The position numbers and the translations under genes were made by a program. 64,000 nt of DNA, taken from assembly GCA_021372865.1 (NCBI GenBank), contig JAJFTO010000015.1, forward strand, positions 1 through 64,000, read 5' to 3'. A model generated the notes under the pieces. It made no database searches. It saw nothing but the letters and a program-made list of their open reading frames with translations, and had not been told where the DNA came from. The number at the start of each line of letters is the position of its first letter. Positions within the stretch are counted from its first letter, which is position 1. The stretch comes from Porphyromonadaceae bacterium (GTDB lineage: Bacteria > Bacteroidota > Bacteroidia > Bacteroidales > Dysgonomonadaceae). Shown here in pieces: positions 44,127-53,212 of this stretch.

Positions 44127-44304
44127 GATGTTTTTAAATAGTGAGGTGATGCAACAAGCATCTTTCGGGGCTTGCTTGGTACCACCCGTTGTGAATATAA
44201 TGGTAATTAGCCCCGGCAGGAATATCTGCCGGAGGAAAACTGAGGGATAACCTTTGGCTACAAAGGTTATTTACTTCACCCGATCCGTACCGTTCTTATA
44301 CATC
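44127..44304 (-). promoter_or_regulatory. Structured 5' leader of methyltransferase gene
   Basis: Between the -7 box and the start codon the reverse strand holds three clear hairpins: ATAACCTTTG/CAAAGGTTAT with a 4-nt loop, CCGGCAG/CTGCCGG with a 6-nt loop, and CAAGCA/TGCTTG. The last one competes with an alternative pairing GATGC/GCATC that uses the same TGCTTG-side bases, next to the start region. A GGGTGGTACC stretch lies between. I could not match it to a known riboswitch class. Confidence 0.5.
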
Positions 44305-44312
44305 CAAACTTA
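44305..44312 (-). promoter_or_regulatory. -7 box for methyltransferase leader
   Basis: TAAGTTTG on the reverse strand, an exact TAnnTTTG, about 180 bp before the methyltransferase start. The spacing to a -33 TTG is not canonical. Confidence 0.45.
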
Positions 44313-44456
44313 TTAGAAACAACAAATGTAATGTGTTTTTTATCACATCATTCAAATCAGGATAAATTATTTCAGGATGACTGTTTCCGGGCATGAAAAA
44401 TGACTGACCCTGAGATAATTTATCCGACTCAATGCTGTTTTTTCGGAAAATGAAGT

Positions 44457-44464
44457 TATATTTG
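44457..44464 (+). promoter_or_regulatory. -7 box for dinB, abutting the start codon
   Basis: TATATTTG ends 5 bp before the dinB ATG at 44470, so transcription from it would begin at or next to the start codon. Confidence 0.5.
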
Positions 44465-44469
44465 CGGAT

Positions 44470-45555
44470 ATGAACCGAAAGATCATCCATGTGGATATGG
44501 ACGCCTTTTATGCTTCCATTGAACAACGCGACAACCCCGATTTCCGCGGTAAACCCGTGGCTGTGGGATATGGCGAGAAGAGGGGTGTGGTGGCGGCGGC
44601 CAGCTATGAGGCGCGTCGGTATGGAATTCACTCCGCCATGCCATCGGTCACGGCACTGCGAAAATGTCCCCACCTTATTTTTGTGACGCCGCGCTTTGAT
44701 CATTACCGTAATGTTTCCAACCAGATCATGCAGATCTTCCTCGAGTATACCGACAAGGTGGAACCCCTCTCTCTTGATGAGGCCTTTCTCGATGTCACTG
44801 TCAACCACAAGGGAAACCGTTCGGCCACGCTCATTGCCAAAGAAATTAAGCAAAAGATACTGAACCGCACCCGGCTTACAGCCTCAGCGGGGGTCTCCTA
44901 CAACAAGTTTCTGGCAAAGATTGCTTCAGACTACAAGAAACCCGACGGCCTCTTCGTGATAGAACCTGCCGAGGCAGAGCTGTTTGTAGAGAAACTACCC
45001 GTGAACAAGTTTTTTGGTGTGGGTAAGGTGACGGCTGCACGGATGGATGAGTTGGGCATCAAAACGGGAGCCGACCTGAAGCAATGGTCCGAGATCGATC
45101 TGGTTCGCGAGTTCGGTAAGGCCGGTATCGCTTACTATCATTTTGCGAGGGGGATCGACGACAGGGAGGTAGAGTCGGAGCGGGTACGTAAGTCCCTCGG
45201 TGCGGAGGAAACCTTTACAGAGGACCTGAGTGAGATGGTCGACATCCTCGCAGCGCTCGATCAGCTTGCTGCCGAAGTACATCGTCGCGCCGACAAGAAA
45301 AAATTTCTGGCCCGCACGCTCACATTGAAGATCAAGTATGCCGATTTCACGGTGATCACCCGAAGTCGCACCATGGTACACTACATCCGTACATACCGTC
45401 AGATGTTCGATCTGGGCAAGGAATTGCTATTGCAGGTCGATGACCTTCAGGAGCAAAAGATCCGCCTGATGGGGCTTACCCTCAAAAATGCCGATGCCGA
45501 CCTGGGAACGCTGCCCAGTGAGGGTGTCCAGCTAACGCTTGAATTTGAAGATTAA
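44470..45555 (+). CDS. dinB: DNA polymerase IV (Y family)
   Basis: A 361-aa translesion polymerase. The N-terminus MNRKIIHVDMDAFYASIEQR with the metal-binding Asp residues, KPVAVGYGEKRGVVAAASYEAR, and the catalytic SLDEAFLDV are intact. The helix-hairpin-helix region (KFFGVGKVTAARMDELGI) and the little-finger domain follow. The C-terminus lacks a clear QLxLF clamp motif but ends GVQLTLEFED, a plausible variant. No SOS (LexA) operator was recognised upstream. Confidence 0.96.
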   Translation: MNRKIIHVDMDAFYASIEQRDNPDFRGKPVAVGYGEKRGVVAAASYEARRYGIHSAMPSVTALRKCPHLIFVTPRFDHYRNVSNQIMQIFLEYTDKVEPLSLDEAFLDVTVNHKGNRSATLIAKEIKQKILNRTRLTASAGVSYNKFLAKIASDYKKPDGLFVIEPAEAELFVEKLPVNKFFGVGKVTAARMDELGIKTGADLKQWSEIDLVREFGKAGIAYYHFARGIDDREVESERVRKSLGAEETFTEDLSEMVDILAALDQLAAEVHRRADKKKFLARTLTLKIKYADFTVITRSRTMVHYIRTYRQMFDLGKELLLQVDDLQEQKIRLMGLTLKNADADLGTLPSEGVQLTLEFED

Positions 45556-45617
45556 ACGTGTCGCAAGTTCAATCTCAGCGATTAAAACTGAAACATGAGG
45601 TCTGCTCTGTACCTGTT

Positions 45618-46160
45618 TTACAGAATAAAATTTTCCGGCTTCTTTGGCTGGATATCGTTGTAGTATGATTTTATTTTCACGATGTCTTCCCTGTAGTTGC
45701 CCGTGGGATAGAACATCTCCAATACGCGGGCTTCCTTTCTGCCATAATCGAGTCCGATGAGCAGGATGGGTACCTTTGCTTTCATGGCAATAAAATAGAA
45801 ACCTTTCTTCCACTCTTTTACCGGCTTGCGCGTGCCCTCCGGGGTGATGCCCAGGTGCATCCACTCTCTCGTCTCAAACTCCTTTGCAAGAATGTCGGTC
45901 AATGATCCGCTTTTCCCTCTCTTCACCGGTATTCCTCCAATGCTGCTGAAAAAGATATTGAATGGAAAGAAAAACCATTCCGCCTTGATCAGAAAGTTGG
46001 CCTGGCGGCCCAGGGTGGAGTAGGCCAGTTTGCCAACCACAAAATCCCAGTTGCTGGTGTGAGGCGCCACTGCCATGACACATTTAGGGACGACGGGAAA
46101 TGTGTTGACCACTTTCCATCCCATGACCTTGTTTAGTAAAAATTTGCTAAAATTGCTCAT
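45618..46160 (-). CDS. PlsC-family acyltransferase
   Basis: A 180-aa glycerolipid acyltransferase-like protein, short for the family. Motif I is APHTSNWDFVVG (HxxxxD), motif II SSIGGIPVKRGKSGSL, motif III GITPEGTRKPVKEWKKGFY (PEGTR), motif IV VPILLIGLDYG. It has no strong membrane span beyond a hydrophobic FFFPFNIFF stretch. It probably acts at the inner membrane on lysophosphatidate or a related lipid. It starts 17 bp after the ABC-F stop and may be cotranscribed with it. Confidence 0.88.
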   Translation of the reverse strand: MSNFSKFLLNKVMGWKVVNTFPVVPKCVMAVAPHTSNWDFVVGKLAYSTLGRQANFLIKAEWFFFPFNIFFSSIGGIPVKRGKSGSLTDILAKEFETREWMHLGITPEGTRKPVKEWKKGFYFIAMKAKVPILLIGLDYGRKEARVLEMFYPTGNYREDIVKIKSYYNDIQPKKPENFIL

Positions 46161-46177
46161 CCTCTTTTATATAAAAC

Positions 46178-48157
46178 TTAACGCATAAACTCATCCAGTT
46201 CTAACGTCAATCGTTCCCAATTGTTCATGATTTTATCCAGTTTCTTTTTGATATCCAGGTAGTTTTGTAGCATAGCCGCATTGGTTGCTCCTTCCGGCGT
46301 GGCCAGCTCCTGCTCTAGGGCAGCAAGCGTAGTTTCAAGTGCTTCTATCTCACTTTCCGCCTCTTCTACCTGTTTTTCCAGCCTGCGCTGCCGACGGTTC
46401 AACTCTTTCTGTTCCTGGTATGAAAGCTTCTGTTCTGTAACTTGACCTGCTACGGCCTCCCCACTGTTTGGGTTCTCCTCTTTTTTTGATGACGAGGTCG
46501 GCTGCTGTGTTGTGGCCGGGGATTTTGAAAGCTCCAGCTGCTGCAGGTTATCCAGTTTCTTTTTTTGCAGATAATCGTAGATGCCGCCGATATGTTCTGT
46601 TACCTTTCCACCACCGAACTCATAGACTTTGTTTACAAGCCCATCGAGGAAATCACGGTCGTGTGAGACGATGATCGCTGTGCCGTCGAACTCCCTGATT
46701 GCTTTCTTCAGCACATCCTTCGATGCCAGGTCGAGGTGGTTGGTCGGCTCATCCAGAATCAGCAGATTCACCGGTTCCAGCAGCAGCCGTATCATGGCCA
46801 GGCGGCTTCGTTCACCACCCGAGAGCACCTTCACCTTCTTCTCCGAAGCTTCACCACCGAACATGAAAGCACCCAGGATGTCGCGTATCTTCGTGCGGAT
46901 ATCACCCACGGCCACATCGTCGATTGTCTCAAAAACCGACCGGCTTTCATCGAGTAACTGCGCCTGGTTTTGTGCAAAGTAACCTATTTTTACATTGTGA
47001 CCCAGCGTGAGCCTGCCTCCGTGGTCGATCTCCTGCATGATGCACTTCACCAGTGTCGATTTTCCTTCGCCGTTCTTACCCACAAAAGCAATCTTTTCAC
47101 CCCGCTCAATGGTGAGTGTCACATCCTGAAACACCAGGTGGTCACCATATTTTTTTTGTACATCCTCCATGATCACCGGATAGGATCCCGAGCGCGGTGC
47201 CGGAGGAAATTTAAGATTGAGACGCGAGGTATCCACCTCATCCACCTCAATGCGATCTATCTTTTCCAACTGTTTGATGCGCGACTGCACCTGGTTCGAC
47301 TTGGTTGCCTTATACCGGAACCGTTCAATAAAATCCTCGGTTTCTTTTATCAGCTTCTGTTGATTTTCATATGCCCTGAGTTGTTGCTCCCGGCGTTCCT
47401 GACGCAGCCCCACATATTTGGAATAATTTACCTTGTAATCATGTATATTGCCAAGCAGGATTTCAATGGTGCGGTTGGTGACCGCATCGAGAAAGGCACG
47501 GTCGTGCGACACCAGCATCACTGCATTGGCGTGTGTGGCCAGAAAATTTTCCAGCCACTGGATCGACTCAATATCGAGGTGATTGGTCGGCTCATCCAGC
47601 AGCAGCACATCGGGAGCCTGCAACAGGATCTTCGCCAGCTCAATGCGCATGCGCCAGCCACCGCTGAATTCACGTGTCTGCCGGTCGAAGTCGCTTCGCA
47701 GGAAACCCAGTCCCATCAACGTCTTCTCCACCTCCGCCTCGAAGTTGTGAATACCCGACATCTGCAGTAGCTCCTGCAGGTCCGTCGCCCGCTCAATGAT
47801 GGCCTGATAAGCCTCCGACTCATAGTCAGTCCGCTCTGCCATCTCCCGGTGCAGCTCCTCCATCTCTCTTTCCATCTTCTTCAGATGATCAAAAGCCTTG
47901 GAGGCCTCCTCCTTCACAGTGCCCTGATCGTTCAGCTTCATCTGCTGCGGCAGGTAACCTACCGACACCTCCCTGGGGTATGAGATGATACCGTGTGTGG
48001 GTTGCTGTAGGCCGGCCATGATCTTGAGCAGGGTCGATTTGCCTGCCCCGTTCTTGCCGACGAGCGCCACACGTTCATTTTTATTCAGTACGAACGATAT
48101 CCGGTCGAGGAGGGTAAAACCCCCAAATTCGACGGTGATATTTTCGATAGAAACCAT
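46178..48157 (-). CDS. ABC-F family ATPase (Uup/EttA-like)
   Basis: A 659-aa soluble protein with two ABC cassettes and no membrane domain. Walker A motifs are GKNGAGKSTLL (first) and GKNGEGKSTLV (second), with signatures FSGGWRMRIELA and LSGGERSRLAMI and Walker B LLLDEPTNHLD and LILDEPTNHLD. A charged linker (about 240-310, P-site interaction motif) joins them, and the C-terminal 120 residues form a coiled coil (RRQRRLEKQVEEAESEIEAL) as in Uup. ABC-F proteins act on stalled or antibiotic-bound ribosomes; the class here suggests housekeeping rather than resistance. Confidence 0.93.
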   Translation of the reverse strand: MVSIENITVEFGGFTLLDRISFVLNKNERVALVGKNGAGKSTLLKIMAGLQQPTHGIISYPREVSVGYLPQQMKLNDQGTVKEEASKAFDHLKKMEREMEELHREMAERTDYESEAYQAIIERATDLQELLQMSGIHNFEAEVEKTLMGLGFLRSDFDRQTREFSGGWRMRIELAKILLQAPDVLLLDEPTNHLDIESIQWLENFLATHANAVMLVSHDRAFLDAVTNRTIEILLGNIHDYKVNYSKYVGLRQERREQQLRAYENQQKLIKETEDFIERFRYKATKSNQVQSRIKQLEKIDRIEVDEVDTSRLNLKFPPAPRSGSYPVIMEDVQKKYGDHLVFQDVTLTIERGEKIAFVGKNGEGKSTLVKCIMQEIDHGGRLTLGHNVKIGYFAQNQAQLLDESRSVFETIDDVAVGDIRTKIRDILGAFMFGGEASEKKVKVLSGGERSRLAMIRLLLEPVNLLILDEPTNHLDLASKDVLKKAIREFDGTAIIVSHDRDFLDGLVNKVYEFGGGKVTEHIGGIYDYLQKKKLDNLQQLELSKSPATTQQPTSSSKKEENPNSGEAVAGQVTEQKLSYQEQKELNRRQRRLEKQVEEAESEIEALETTLAALEQELATPEGATNAAMLQNYLDIKKKLDKIMNNWERLTLELDEFMR

Positions 48158-48398
48158 TTTCTCAAGTTTTGTGCATGCAAAGGAAATGCTTTTTGGGAGA
48201 CTATGAAAATTTATTTAGCGGGCAGGGTTTAGGATTCAGATATCAGGTGTCAGCTTCGGTAGTGGGATGGTGTTAAGGATGGGGGGCAAGGAAGATTCAG
48301 GGTTCAACTACGGTAGTGGAATATTGTAAGGTTAGCGTTGGAGGGAGAAGCTTTCAGCGATCAGATTGATGGAAATAGAATAATTGGAAAATTTTGAT
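48158..48398. repeat. Intergenic repeat block, two dispersed elements
   Basis: Copies of the dispersed element are at 48250-48264 (TCAGCTTCGGTAGTG) and 48304-48318 (TCAACTACGGTAGTG), each followed by GGRATRKTGT-like sequence and AAGGTT. A TTCAGCGATCAG string follows (48354-48365). No coding potential is seen. Confidence 0.65.
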
Positions 48399-48406
48399 TA
48401 ACTTTG
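48399..48406 (+). promoter_or_regulatory. -7 box for second DEAD-box helicase
   Basis: TAACTTTG matches TAnnTTTG and is followed by about 165 bp of leader before the ATG at 48574. The leader contains a CCGACA/TGTCGG hairpin (48489-48513) and a GCTGC/GCAGC pair (about 48541-48560). Confidence 0.5.
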
Positions 48407-48573
48407 TACCCGAAAACATTTTGTGTTGGTTCTACTCATTCAGTTTTTCCCCCACTATTTGTTAAATTCAGGCCGTTTTAAGCAAATGCCGACAGGTGAT
48501 CAATCTTTGTCGGTGCGGGAAAACGGAAAAGTAACCACCGCTGCCCCGGCGAGGTGCAGCATAAATAAATTAG

Positions 48574-49695
48574 ATGACATTTAAGGAATTAACATTGATT
48601 GAGCCCATTTTAAAGGCGCTCGACGAAAAAGGATACACCACACCCACCCCCATACAGGAACAAGCCATCCTCCCGGCACTACAAAACCGCGACATACTGG
48701 GATTGGCACAAACCGGCACCGGAAAGACGGCCGCCTTTGCACTCCCCATTATTCAACAACTCTATCAGGATAAAAATCACGAAAAAAGAAGATCGATCAA
48801 AGCCCTGATCCTCACACCTACCCGTGAGCTGGCCATCCAGATCGACGACAGCCTGCGTGAGTACACCACGTATACCGATATTCGTCACTGCGTGATCTAT
48901 GGCGGAGTAAAACAACATGCGCAGGTGAGCACGCTGAAGAATGGGGTCGATATTCTGGTTGCCACGCCCGGGCGTCTGCTCGATTTGATTGGCCAGCATT
49001 ATATCAACCTGCATTCCATTCGCCATTTTGTGCTGGATGAAGCAGACAGGATGCTCGACATGGGATTTATCCACGATATCAAGCGACTGTTACCACTGCT
49101 TCCGCGTGAAAAGCAAACGCTTTTCTTTTCGGCTACCATGCCTGTATCTATCGCCTCCCTCTCGCGTTCCATCCTGCGCGATCCGGTGCGGGTTGAGGTC
49201 AACCCCACTTCTTCTGTGGTGGATACCATCGAACAATATATTTATTACGTGGAGAAGCAGGAAAAGAAAGATCTGTTGATCGACCTGCTCAGGAAGGATA
49301 AACGCAAGTCGGTGCTGGTCTTCTCACGTACAAAGCATGGTGCCGACAAGATTGCACGGGTACTCTCCAAGGCCGGTATCGGTAGCGAGGCGATCCATGG
49401 AAATAAGTCACAGAACGCCCGCCAGCGCGCGCTCACCAATTTCAAGTCGCACGAAACAAGGGTACTCATTGCTACCGACATCGCAGCCCGGGGAATCGAC
49501 ATTGATCAGCTCGATATGGTGATCAACTACGACCTGCCCGATGTGGCGGAGACCTATGTTCACCGGATCGGCCGTACAGGTAGGGCCGGTAACAGCGGCA
49601 TGGCGCTCACCTTCTGTGCTACTGATGAACAGCCGATGCTGAAGGATATTCAGAAACTAACCGGCAGCGCGCTGAAGAAAGCGGTAGGATTTTAG
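48574..49695 (+). CDS. DEAD-box RNA helicase, short RhlE type
   Basis: A 373-aa helicase with only the core: TPTPIQEQAILPAL, AQTGTGKTAAFALP, PTRELAIQI, DEADRMLDMGF, SATMPVS, LIATDIAARGIDID and HRIGRTGRAG. There is almost no C-terminal tail, unlike the paralogue at 37.9-39.8 kb. It has a long leader and lies 118 bp upstream of a cold-shock-domain gene, which together suggest a cold or RNA-structure response unit, by inference. Confidence 0.93.
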   Translation: MTFKELTLIEPILKALDEKGYTTPTPIQEQAILPALQNRDILGLAQTGTGKTAAFALPIIQQLYQDKNHEKRRSIKALILTPTRELAIQIDDSLREYTTYTDIRHCVIYGGVKQHAQVSTLKNGVDILVATPGRLLDLIGQHYINLHSIRHFVLDEADRMLDMGFIHDIKRLLPLLPREKQTLFFSATMPVSIASLSRSILRDPVRVEVNPTSSVVDTIEQYIYYVEKQEKKDLLIDLLRKDKRKSVLVFSRTKHGADKIARVLSKAGIGSEAIHGNKSQNARQRALTNFKSHETRVLIATDIAARGIDIDQLDMVINYDLPDVAETYVHRIGRTGRAGNSGMALTFCATDEQPMLKDIQKLTGSALKKAVGF

Positions 49696-49813
49696 GTACT
49701 TAGCTTTATTTTGTGTAACTTTATACCGCTAAAAGTTTCGCATGCAGGAAACATTTACAGTAATGAGTTACCGACTGTGCTACATCAATTTTATAAAAAC
49801 TATACATATTTAA

Positions 49814-50260
49814 ATGGCAAAATCAAGTTCATTTCACAAAAAAGAGATCGAGAAGAACAAACAACAGAAGAAAAAAGAAAAATTACAGCGTAAGGAAGAG
49901 CGCAAGCAGCAGGGTGTCAGTACTTTTGAGGATATGATTGCCTATGTGGATGCCAATGGCATGATCGTGGATGAGCCTCCCACGCTCGCCAAAAAAGATG
50001 AGATAGCTGTAGAGGATATCGAAATATCGGTACCTCGCAAGGAATTTGAAGAAGAGGTGGGAGATCCCACCGGACGGGTCGATTTCTTCGATGAGAGTCG
50101 CGGATTTGGCTTCATCAAGGAGAAAGACGGCGTCAACAAATACTTTTTTCACAAGAGCAATGCCGAACCTGGAATTCAGGAAGATCAAATGGTCACTTTC
50201 CGGCTCGAACGTGGTCTCAAGGGAATGAATGCCGTGGATGTGAAGATCATCCGTTCATAA
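49814..50260 (+). CDS. Cold-shock-domain protein with basic N-terminus
   Basis: A 148-aa protein. Residues 1-35 are Lys/Gln/Glu rich (IEKNKQQKKKEKLQRKEERK), followed by an acidic linker, and the cold-shock domain is at about 85-147. RNP1-like GFGFIKEKDG and RNP2-like KYFFHKSNA are intact. The domain binds single-stranded nucleic acid. It follows the DEAD-box helicase on the same strand and ends in a terminator. Confidence 0.92.
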   Translation: MAKSSSFHKKEIEKNKQQKKKEKLQRKEERKQQGVSTFEDMIAYVDANGMIVDEPPTLAKKDEIAVEDIEISVPRKEFEEEVGDPTGRVDFFDESRGFGFIKEKDGVNKYFFHKSNAEPGIQEDQMVTFRLERGLKGMNAVDVKIIRS

Positions 50261-50263
50261 AAC

Positions 50264-50293
50264 AAAAAACTCCGGTTATGCCGGAGTTTTTTT
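50264..50293 (+). terminator. Terminator after cold-shock-domain gene
   Basis: The stem AAAAAACTCCGG/CCGGAGTTTTTT with loop TTATG is followed by T residues. The A/T arms make it usable from the opposite strand for hisS as well, 52 bp after the hisS stop. Confidence 0.85.
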
Positions 50294-50343
50294 ATTGCTA
50301 CGCTGTGAAAAGCAATTGGCTTTGTTCACATGCGTGATCGTAG

Positions 50344-51720
50344 CTATTCAGAAAACGTCTTCTTACCGACAATGTCTTTTATTTCACCCGGGGCAACGCT
50401 TTTTTGTTCTCCCGTCTGCATATTTTTTAATGTGACGGTTCCTTCCTTCATCTCGTTTTCGCCCACCATCGCCACAAAAGGAATGTGGTTGCTGTCGGCA
50501 TAGGAGAGTTGTTTCTTCACCTTCGCAGCCTCAAAATAGAGTTCACAGCTGATACCCGCACGCCGCAGTAACGTGATTACCGGCATCAAGTAGTCTGCCT
50601 CCCGCTCACCGAAGTTCACAAAGAGCAGGTCGGTATCCTGTGCAAAACTCTCTGGAAAGAGATTCAACTGATTCAGCACATCGAAGATCCTGTCCGCCCC
50701 GAATGAGATACCCACGCCCGACACGCCGGGCAGTCCAAAGATACCGGTCAGGTTGTCATATCTGCCGCCGCCCGTAATGCTTCCGATCTCCGCATCCAGT
50801 GCCTTTACCTCAATGATGGCACCGGTGTAGTAGTTCAATCCGCGCGCGAGTGTCAGGTCGAGTACCACCTCATTGTTCAGGGTAAGCATCTGTGCCTTCC
50901 CGAAGATGAAAGCCATCTCATCCACTCCTTTCAGTCCGGTCTCAGAGGTGGCAAGTACCTCCCTCAGCCTGGAGAGTTTCTCTTCGGTGGTTCCGCTCAG
51001 CATCAGGATGGGCTGCAAACTTTCGATGGCCGCACGGGCGATCCCTTTCGCTTCCAACTCCTCATTCACCTGCTGCAGTCCAATTTTATCCAGCTTGTCG
51101 ATCGCCACGGTGATGTCTGTGATCTTGTCTGCCTCGCCAATGATCTCCGCGATGCCCGAGAGTATCTTGCGGTTATTCAGCTTCACCTGCACCCTGACTC
51201 CCAGTCGGGAAAACACCTCATCCATGATCTGTATCAGCTCCACCTCATTCAGCAGCGAGTCCGATCCTACAATGTCGGCATCACATTGAAAGAATTCGCG
51301 GTAACGCCCCTTCTGTGGCCGGTCGGCCCGCCATACGGGCTGAATCTGAAAACGTTTGAAGGGGAAAGTGATTTCATTGCGGTGCATCACCACATAGCGT
51401 GCGAAGGGCACGGTAAGGTCGTAACGCAATCCTTTCTCCGATATCTTGTTGGCAGCCTTCACTGAATTTCCTTCGGCAAGGTCATGACCGTTCATGGAAG
51501 TGAGGAAGTCGCCCGAGTTCAGTATCCTGAACAACAGCTTGTCGCCTTCCTCGCCATATTTTCCCATCAGTGTCGACAGGTTTTCCATTGCTGGCGTCTC
51601 AATCTGCCGGAAGCCATAAAGGCGGTAGACCTCCCTGATGGTGTCAAATATATAATTACGGCGGGCCATCTCTGCAGGGGAGAAGTCGCGTGTACCTTTG
51701 GGTATCGAGGGTTTTTGCAT
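50344..51720 (-). CDS. hisS: Histidyl-tRNA synthetase
   Basis: A 458-aa class II synthetase. Motif 1 region [20 protein letters not shown], motif 2 [23 protein letters not shown] (partial, [20 protein letters not shown]), the histidine-specific [12 protein letters not shown] and GGRYDNL, and the C-terminal anticodon domain (about 365-455) are intact. Its -7 box (CAAAGTTA, reverse TAACTTTG) is between it and phoH, so it is a separate unit. Confidence 0.97.
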   Translation of the reverse strand: MQKPSIPKGTRDFSPAEMARRNYIFDTIREVYRLYGFRQIETPAMENLSTLMGKYGEEGDKLLFRILNSGDFLTSMNGHDLAEGNSVKAANKISEKGLRYDLTVPFARYVVMHRNEITFPFKRFQIQPVWRADRPQKGRYREFFQCDADIVGSDSLLNEVELIQIMDEVFSRLGVRVQVKLNNRKILSGIAEIIGEADKITDITVAIDKLDKIGLQQVNEELEAKGIARAAIESLQPILMLSGTTEEKLSRLREVLATSETGLKGVDEMAFIFGKAQMLTLNNEVVLDLTLARGLNYYTGAIIEVKALDAEIGSITGGGRYDNLTGIFGLPGVSGVGISFGADRIFDVLNQLNLFPESFAQDTDLLFVNFGEREADYLMPVITLLRRAGISCELYFEAAKVKKQLSYADSNHIPFVAMVGENEMKEGTVTLKNMQTGEQKSVAPGEIKDIVGKKTFSE

Positions 51721-51743
51721 CGTTCTTTTTTATTATTGGGATG

Positions 51744-51751
51744 CAAAGTTA
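51744..51751 (-). promoter_or_regulatory. -7 box for hisS
   Basis: On the reverse strand this is TAACTTTG, exact TAnnTTTG, 23 bp before the hisS start and after the phoH stop. Confidence 0.55.
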
Positions 51752-51766
51752 ATGAAAATTCGGGAA

Positions 51767-53188
51767 TCAGAGCAGATTGCTAGCCAGTTCCGAGAGTTCG
51801 CTTCGCTCCCCCTTTACAAGGTTCACATGGCCGAATATCTGTTGTCCCCGCATCTTGTCGATCATGTATGCCAGGCCGTTCGACTGCATGTCGAGATAGG
51901 GGGAGTCGATTTGCTGCAGGTCGCCGGTGAACACCATCTTGGTCCCTTCCCCGGCGCGGGTGATGATTGTTTTTACTTCGTGTGGCGTCAGGTTCTGTGC
52001 TTCGTCGATGATGCAGAAGGTACCCGAGAGGCTTCGTCCGCGAATGAAGGCCAGTGCCTCGATCTCCAGTTGTCCCGTTTTCTGCATCTCCTCTATTGTC
52101 CGAAGGTCGGCACTATTCTGACCCAGTTGTTGCTTAATCACGTTCAAGTTGTCGAACAGCGGCTGCATGTAGGGTGCCACTTTCTGCTTCTCATCTCCGG
52201 GAAGGTAGCCGAGATCCTTGTTAGACAGAGAGACGATGGGCCTTGCCAGCAGTATCTGGCTGTAGATTTTATTCTGCCTGAGTGCCGATGCCAGAGCCAG
52301 CAAAGTCTTTCCTGTGCCAGCCTTGCCCGTGAGGCCTACCAGCTTCACTTCAGGATCATTCAGCACCTCAAAGGCAAAAGCCTGTTCCGCGTTGCGTGGT
52401 TGTATGCCAAAGTTGTTCTCTTTCTCTACCTTTTTCACCTTTTGCGAGAATGGGTTATAGCGCGCAAGCACGCTGTTTCGTTCACTTTTCATGATGAAGC
52501 ACTGGTTGGGTTCGGGAAGCGTCTCAAAGGTAATCTCCTCCACATCCACACCGGCCTGCTGTGCATAAATCTTGTCGATGATCTCCGGGTTTATCCCTTC
52601 AATCACCATCTCGCCCTGGTTGAAGATGTCTATGTTGGTCACCTTGTCGTTGATGTAGTCTTCCGCCATCATTCCCAGTGAGCGTGCTTTCATGCGAAGG
52701 TTGATATCTTTTGACACCAGGATGGTCTTCATCTCCGGATGTTTTTCAGCAATGTCGGCCACCACGGTGAGGATACGGTTGTCGGGTATCTTTTCCGGAA
52801 ATGCGTCGTTGATCCGCTTGTTATCGCGTGATGCGTTCACAATGTACAGTTTTCCCTTACCCACGCCCAGATCGGCACCATGGGTGAAGAGGTCGTCGTC
52901 GGTGATCAGGTCCAGCTCCCGCACAAAGGCACGGGCATTGAAATTGATCTGGTCGCTTCCTTTTTTGAACTTATCCAGCTCCTCCAGTACGATGAAGGGG
53001 ATATAGATATCGTTCTCCTCGAAGTTATCGAGACAGTTATAATCGTGCAGAAGCACGTTGGTGTCGAGAATAAAGTTTTTCTTGGCCCCGGTAGAATTGC
53101 TTTTGCGGCGCCTTGTTGTACCTGTTTTTGCAGAATTGGCAGAGGTGCTCTTTTTGGTTTTCTCTTCGTTCTTTTCAGAAGTTGTCAT
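51767..53188 (-). CDS. PIN-PhoH family ATPase/RNase
   Basis: A 473-aa protein with a PIN nuclease domain (about 37-195, NFILDTNVLLHDYNCLDNF, DRNIVL-like acidic sites, KTILVSKDINLRMKARSLG) and a C-terminal PhoH helicase-like domain (about 260-470) with Walker A LTGKAGTGKTLLALA, LARPIVSLSNKDLGYLPGD, Walker B FCIIDEAQNLTPHE and FTGDLQQIDSPYLD. Such PIN-PhoH fusions couple RNA unwinding with cleavage. A 24-copy 7-bp repeat begins 25 bp upstream of the start codon. Confidence 0.94.
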   Translation of the reverse strand: MTTSEKNEEKTKKSTSANSAKTGTTRRRKSNSTGAKKNFILDTNVLLHDYNCLDNFEENDIYIPFIVLEELDKFKKGSDQINFNARAFVRELDLITDDDLFTHGADLGVGKGKLYIVNASRDNKRINDAFPEKIPDNRILTVVADIAEKHPEMKTILVSKDINLRMKARSLGMMAEDYINDKVTNIDIFNQGEMVIEGINPEIIDKIYAQQAGVDVEEITFETLPEPNQCFIMKSERNSVLARYNPFSQKVKKVEKENNFGIQPRNAEQAFAFEVLNDPEVKLVGLTGKAGTGKTLLALASALRQNKIYSQILLARPIVSLSNKDLGYLPGDEKQKVAPYMQPLFDNLNVIKQQLGQNSADLRTIEEMQKTGQLEIEALAFIRGRSLSGTFCIIDEAQNLTPHEVKTIITRAGEGTKMVFTGDLQQIDSPYLDMQSNGLAYMIDKMRGQQIFGHVNLVKGERSELSELASNLL

Positions 53189-53212
53189 ATTTTTAAATTT
53201 AAGTTTTTTAGT

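Noticed and set aside
44127..44304. The GGGTGGTACC string resembles the antiterminator core of a T-box leader
   Set aside because: T-box leaders are not expected in this phylum, the downstream gene is a methyltransferase rather than a synthetase or amino-acid gene, and no specifier loop or U-run terminator is apparent.
51698..52681. 327-codon plus-strand frame over phoH
   Set aside because: It is antisense to the PIN-PhoH gene, with no recognised domain and an improbable His/Val-rich composition.
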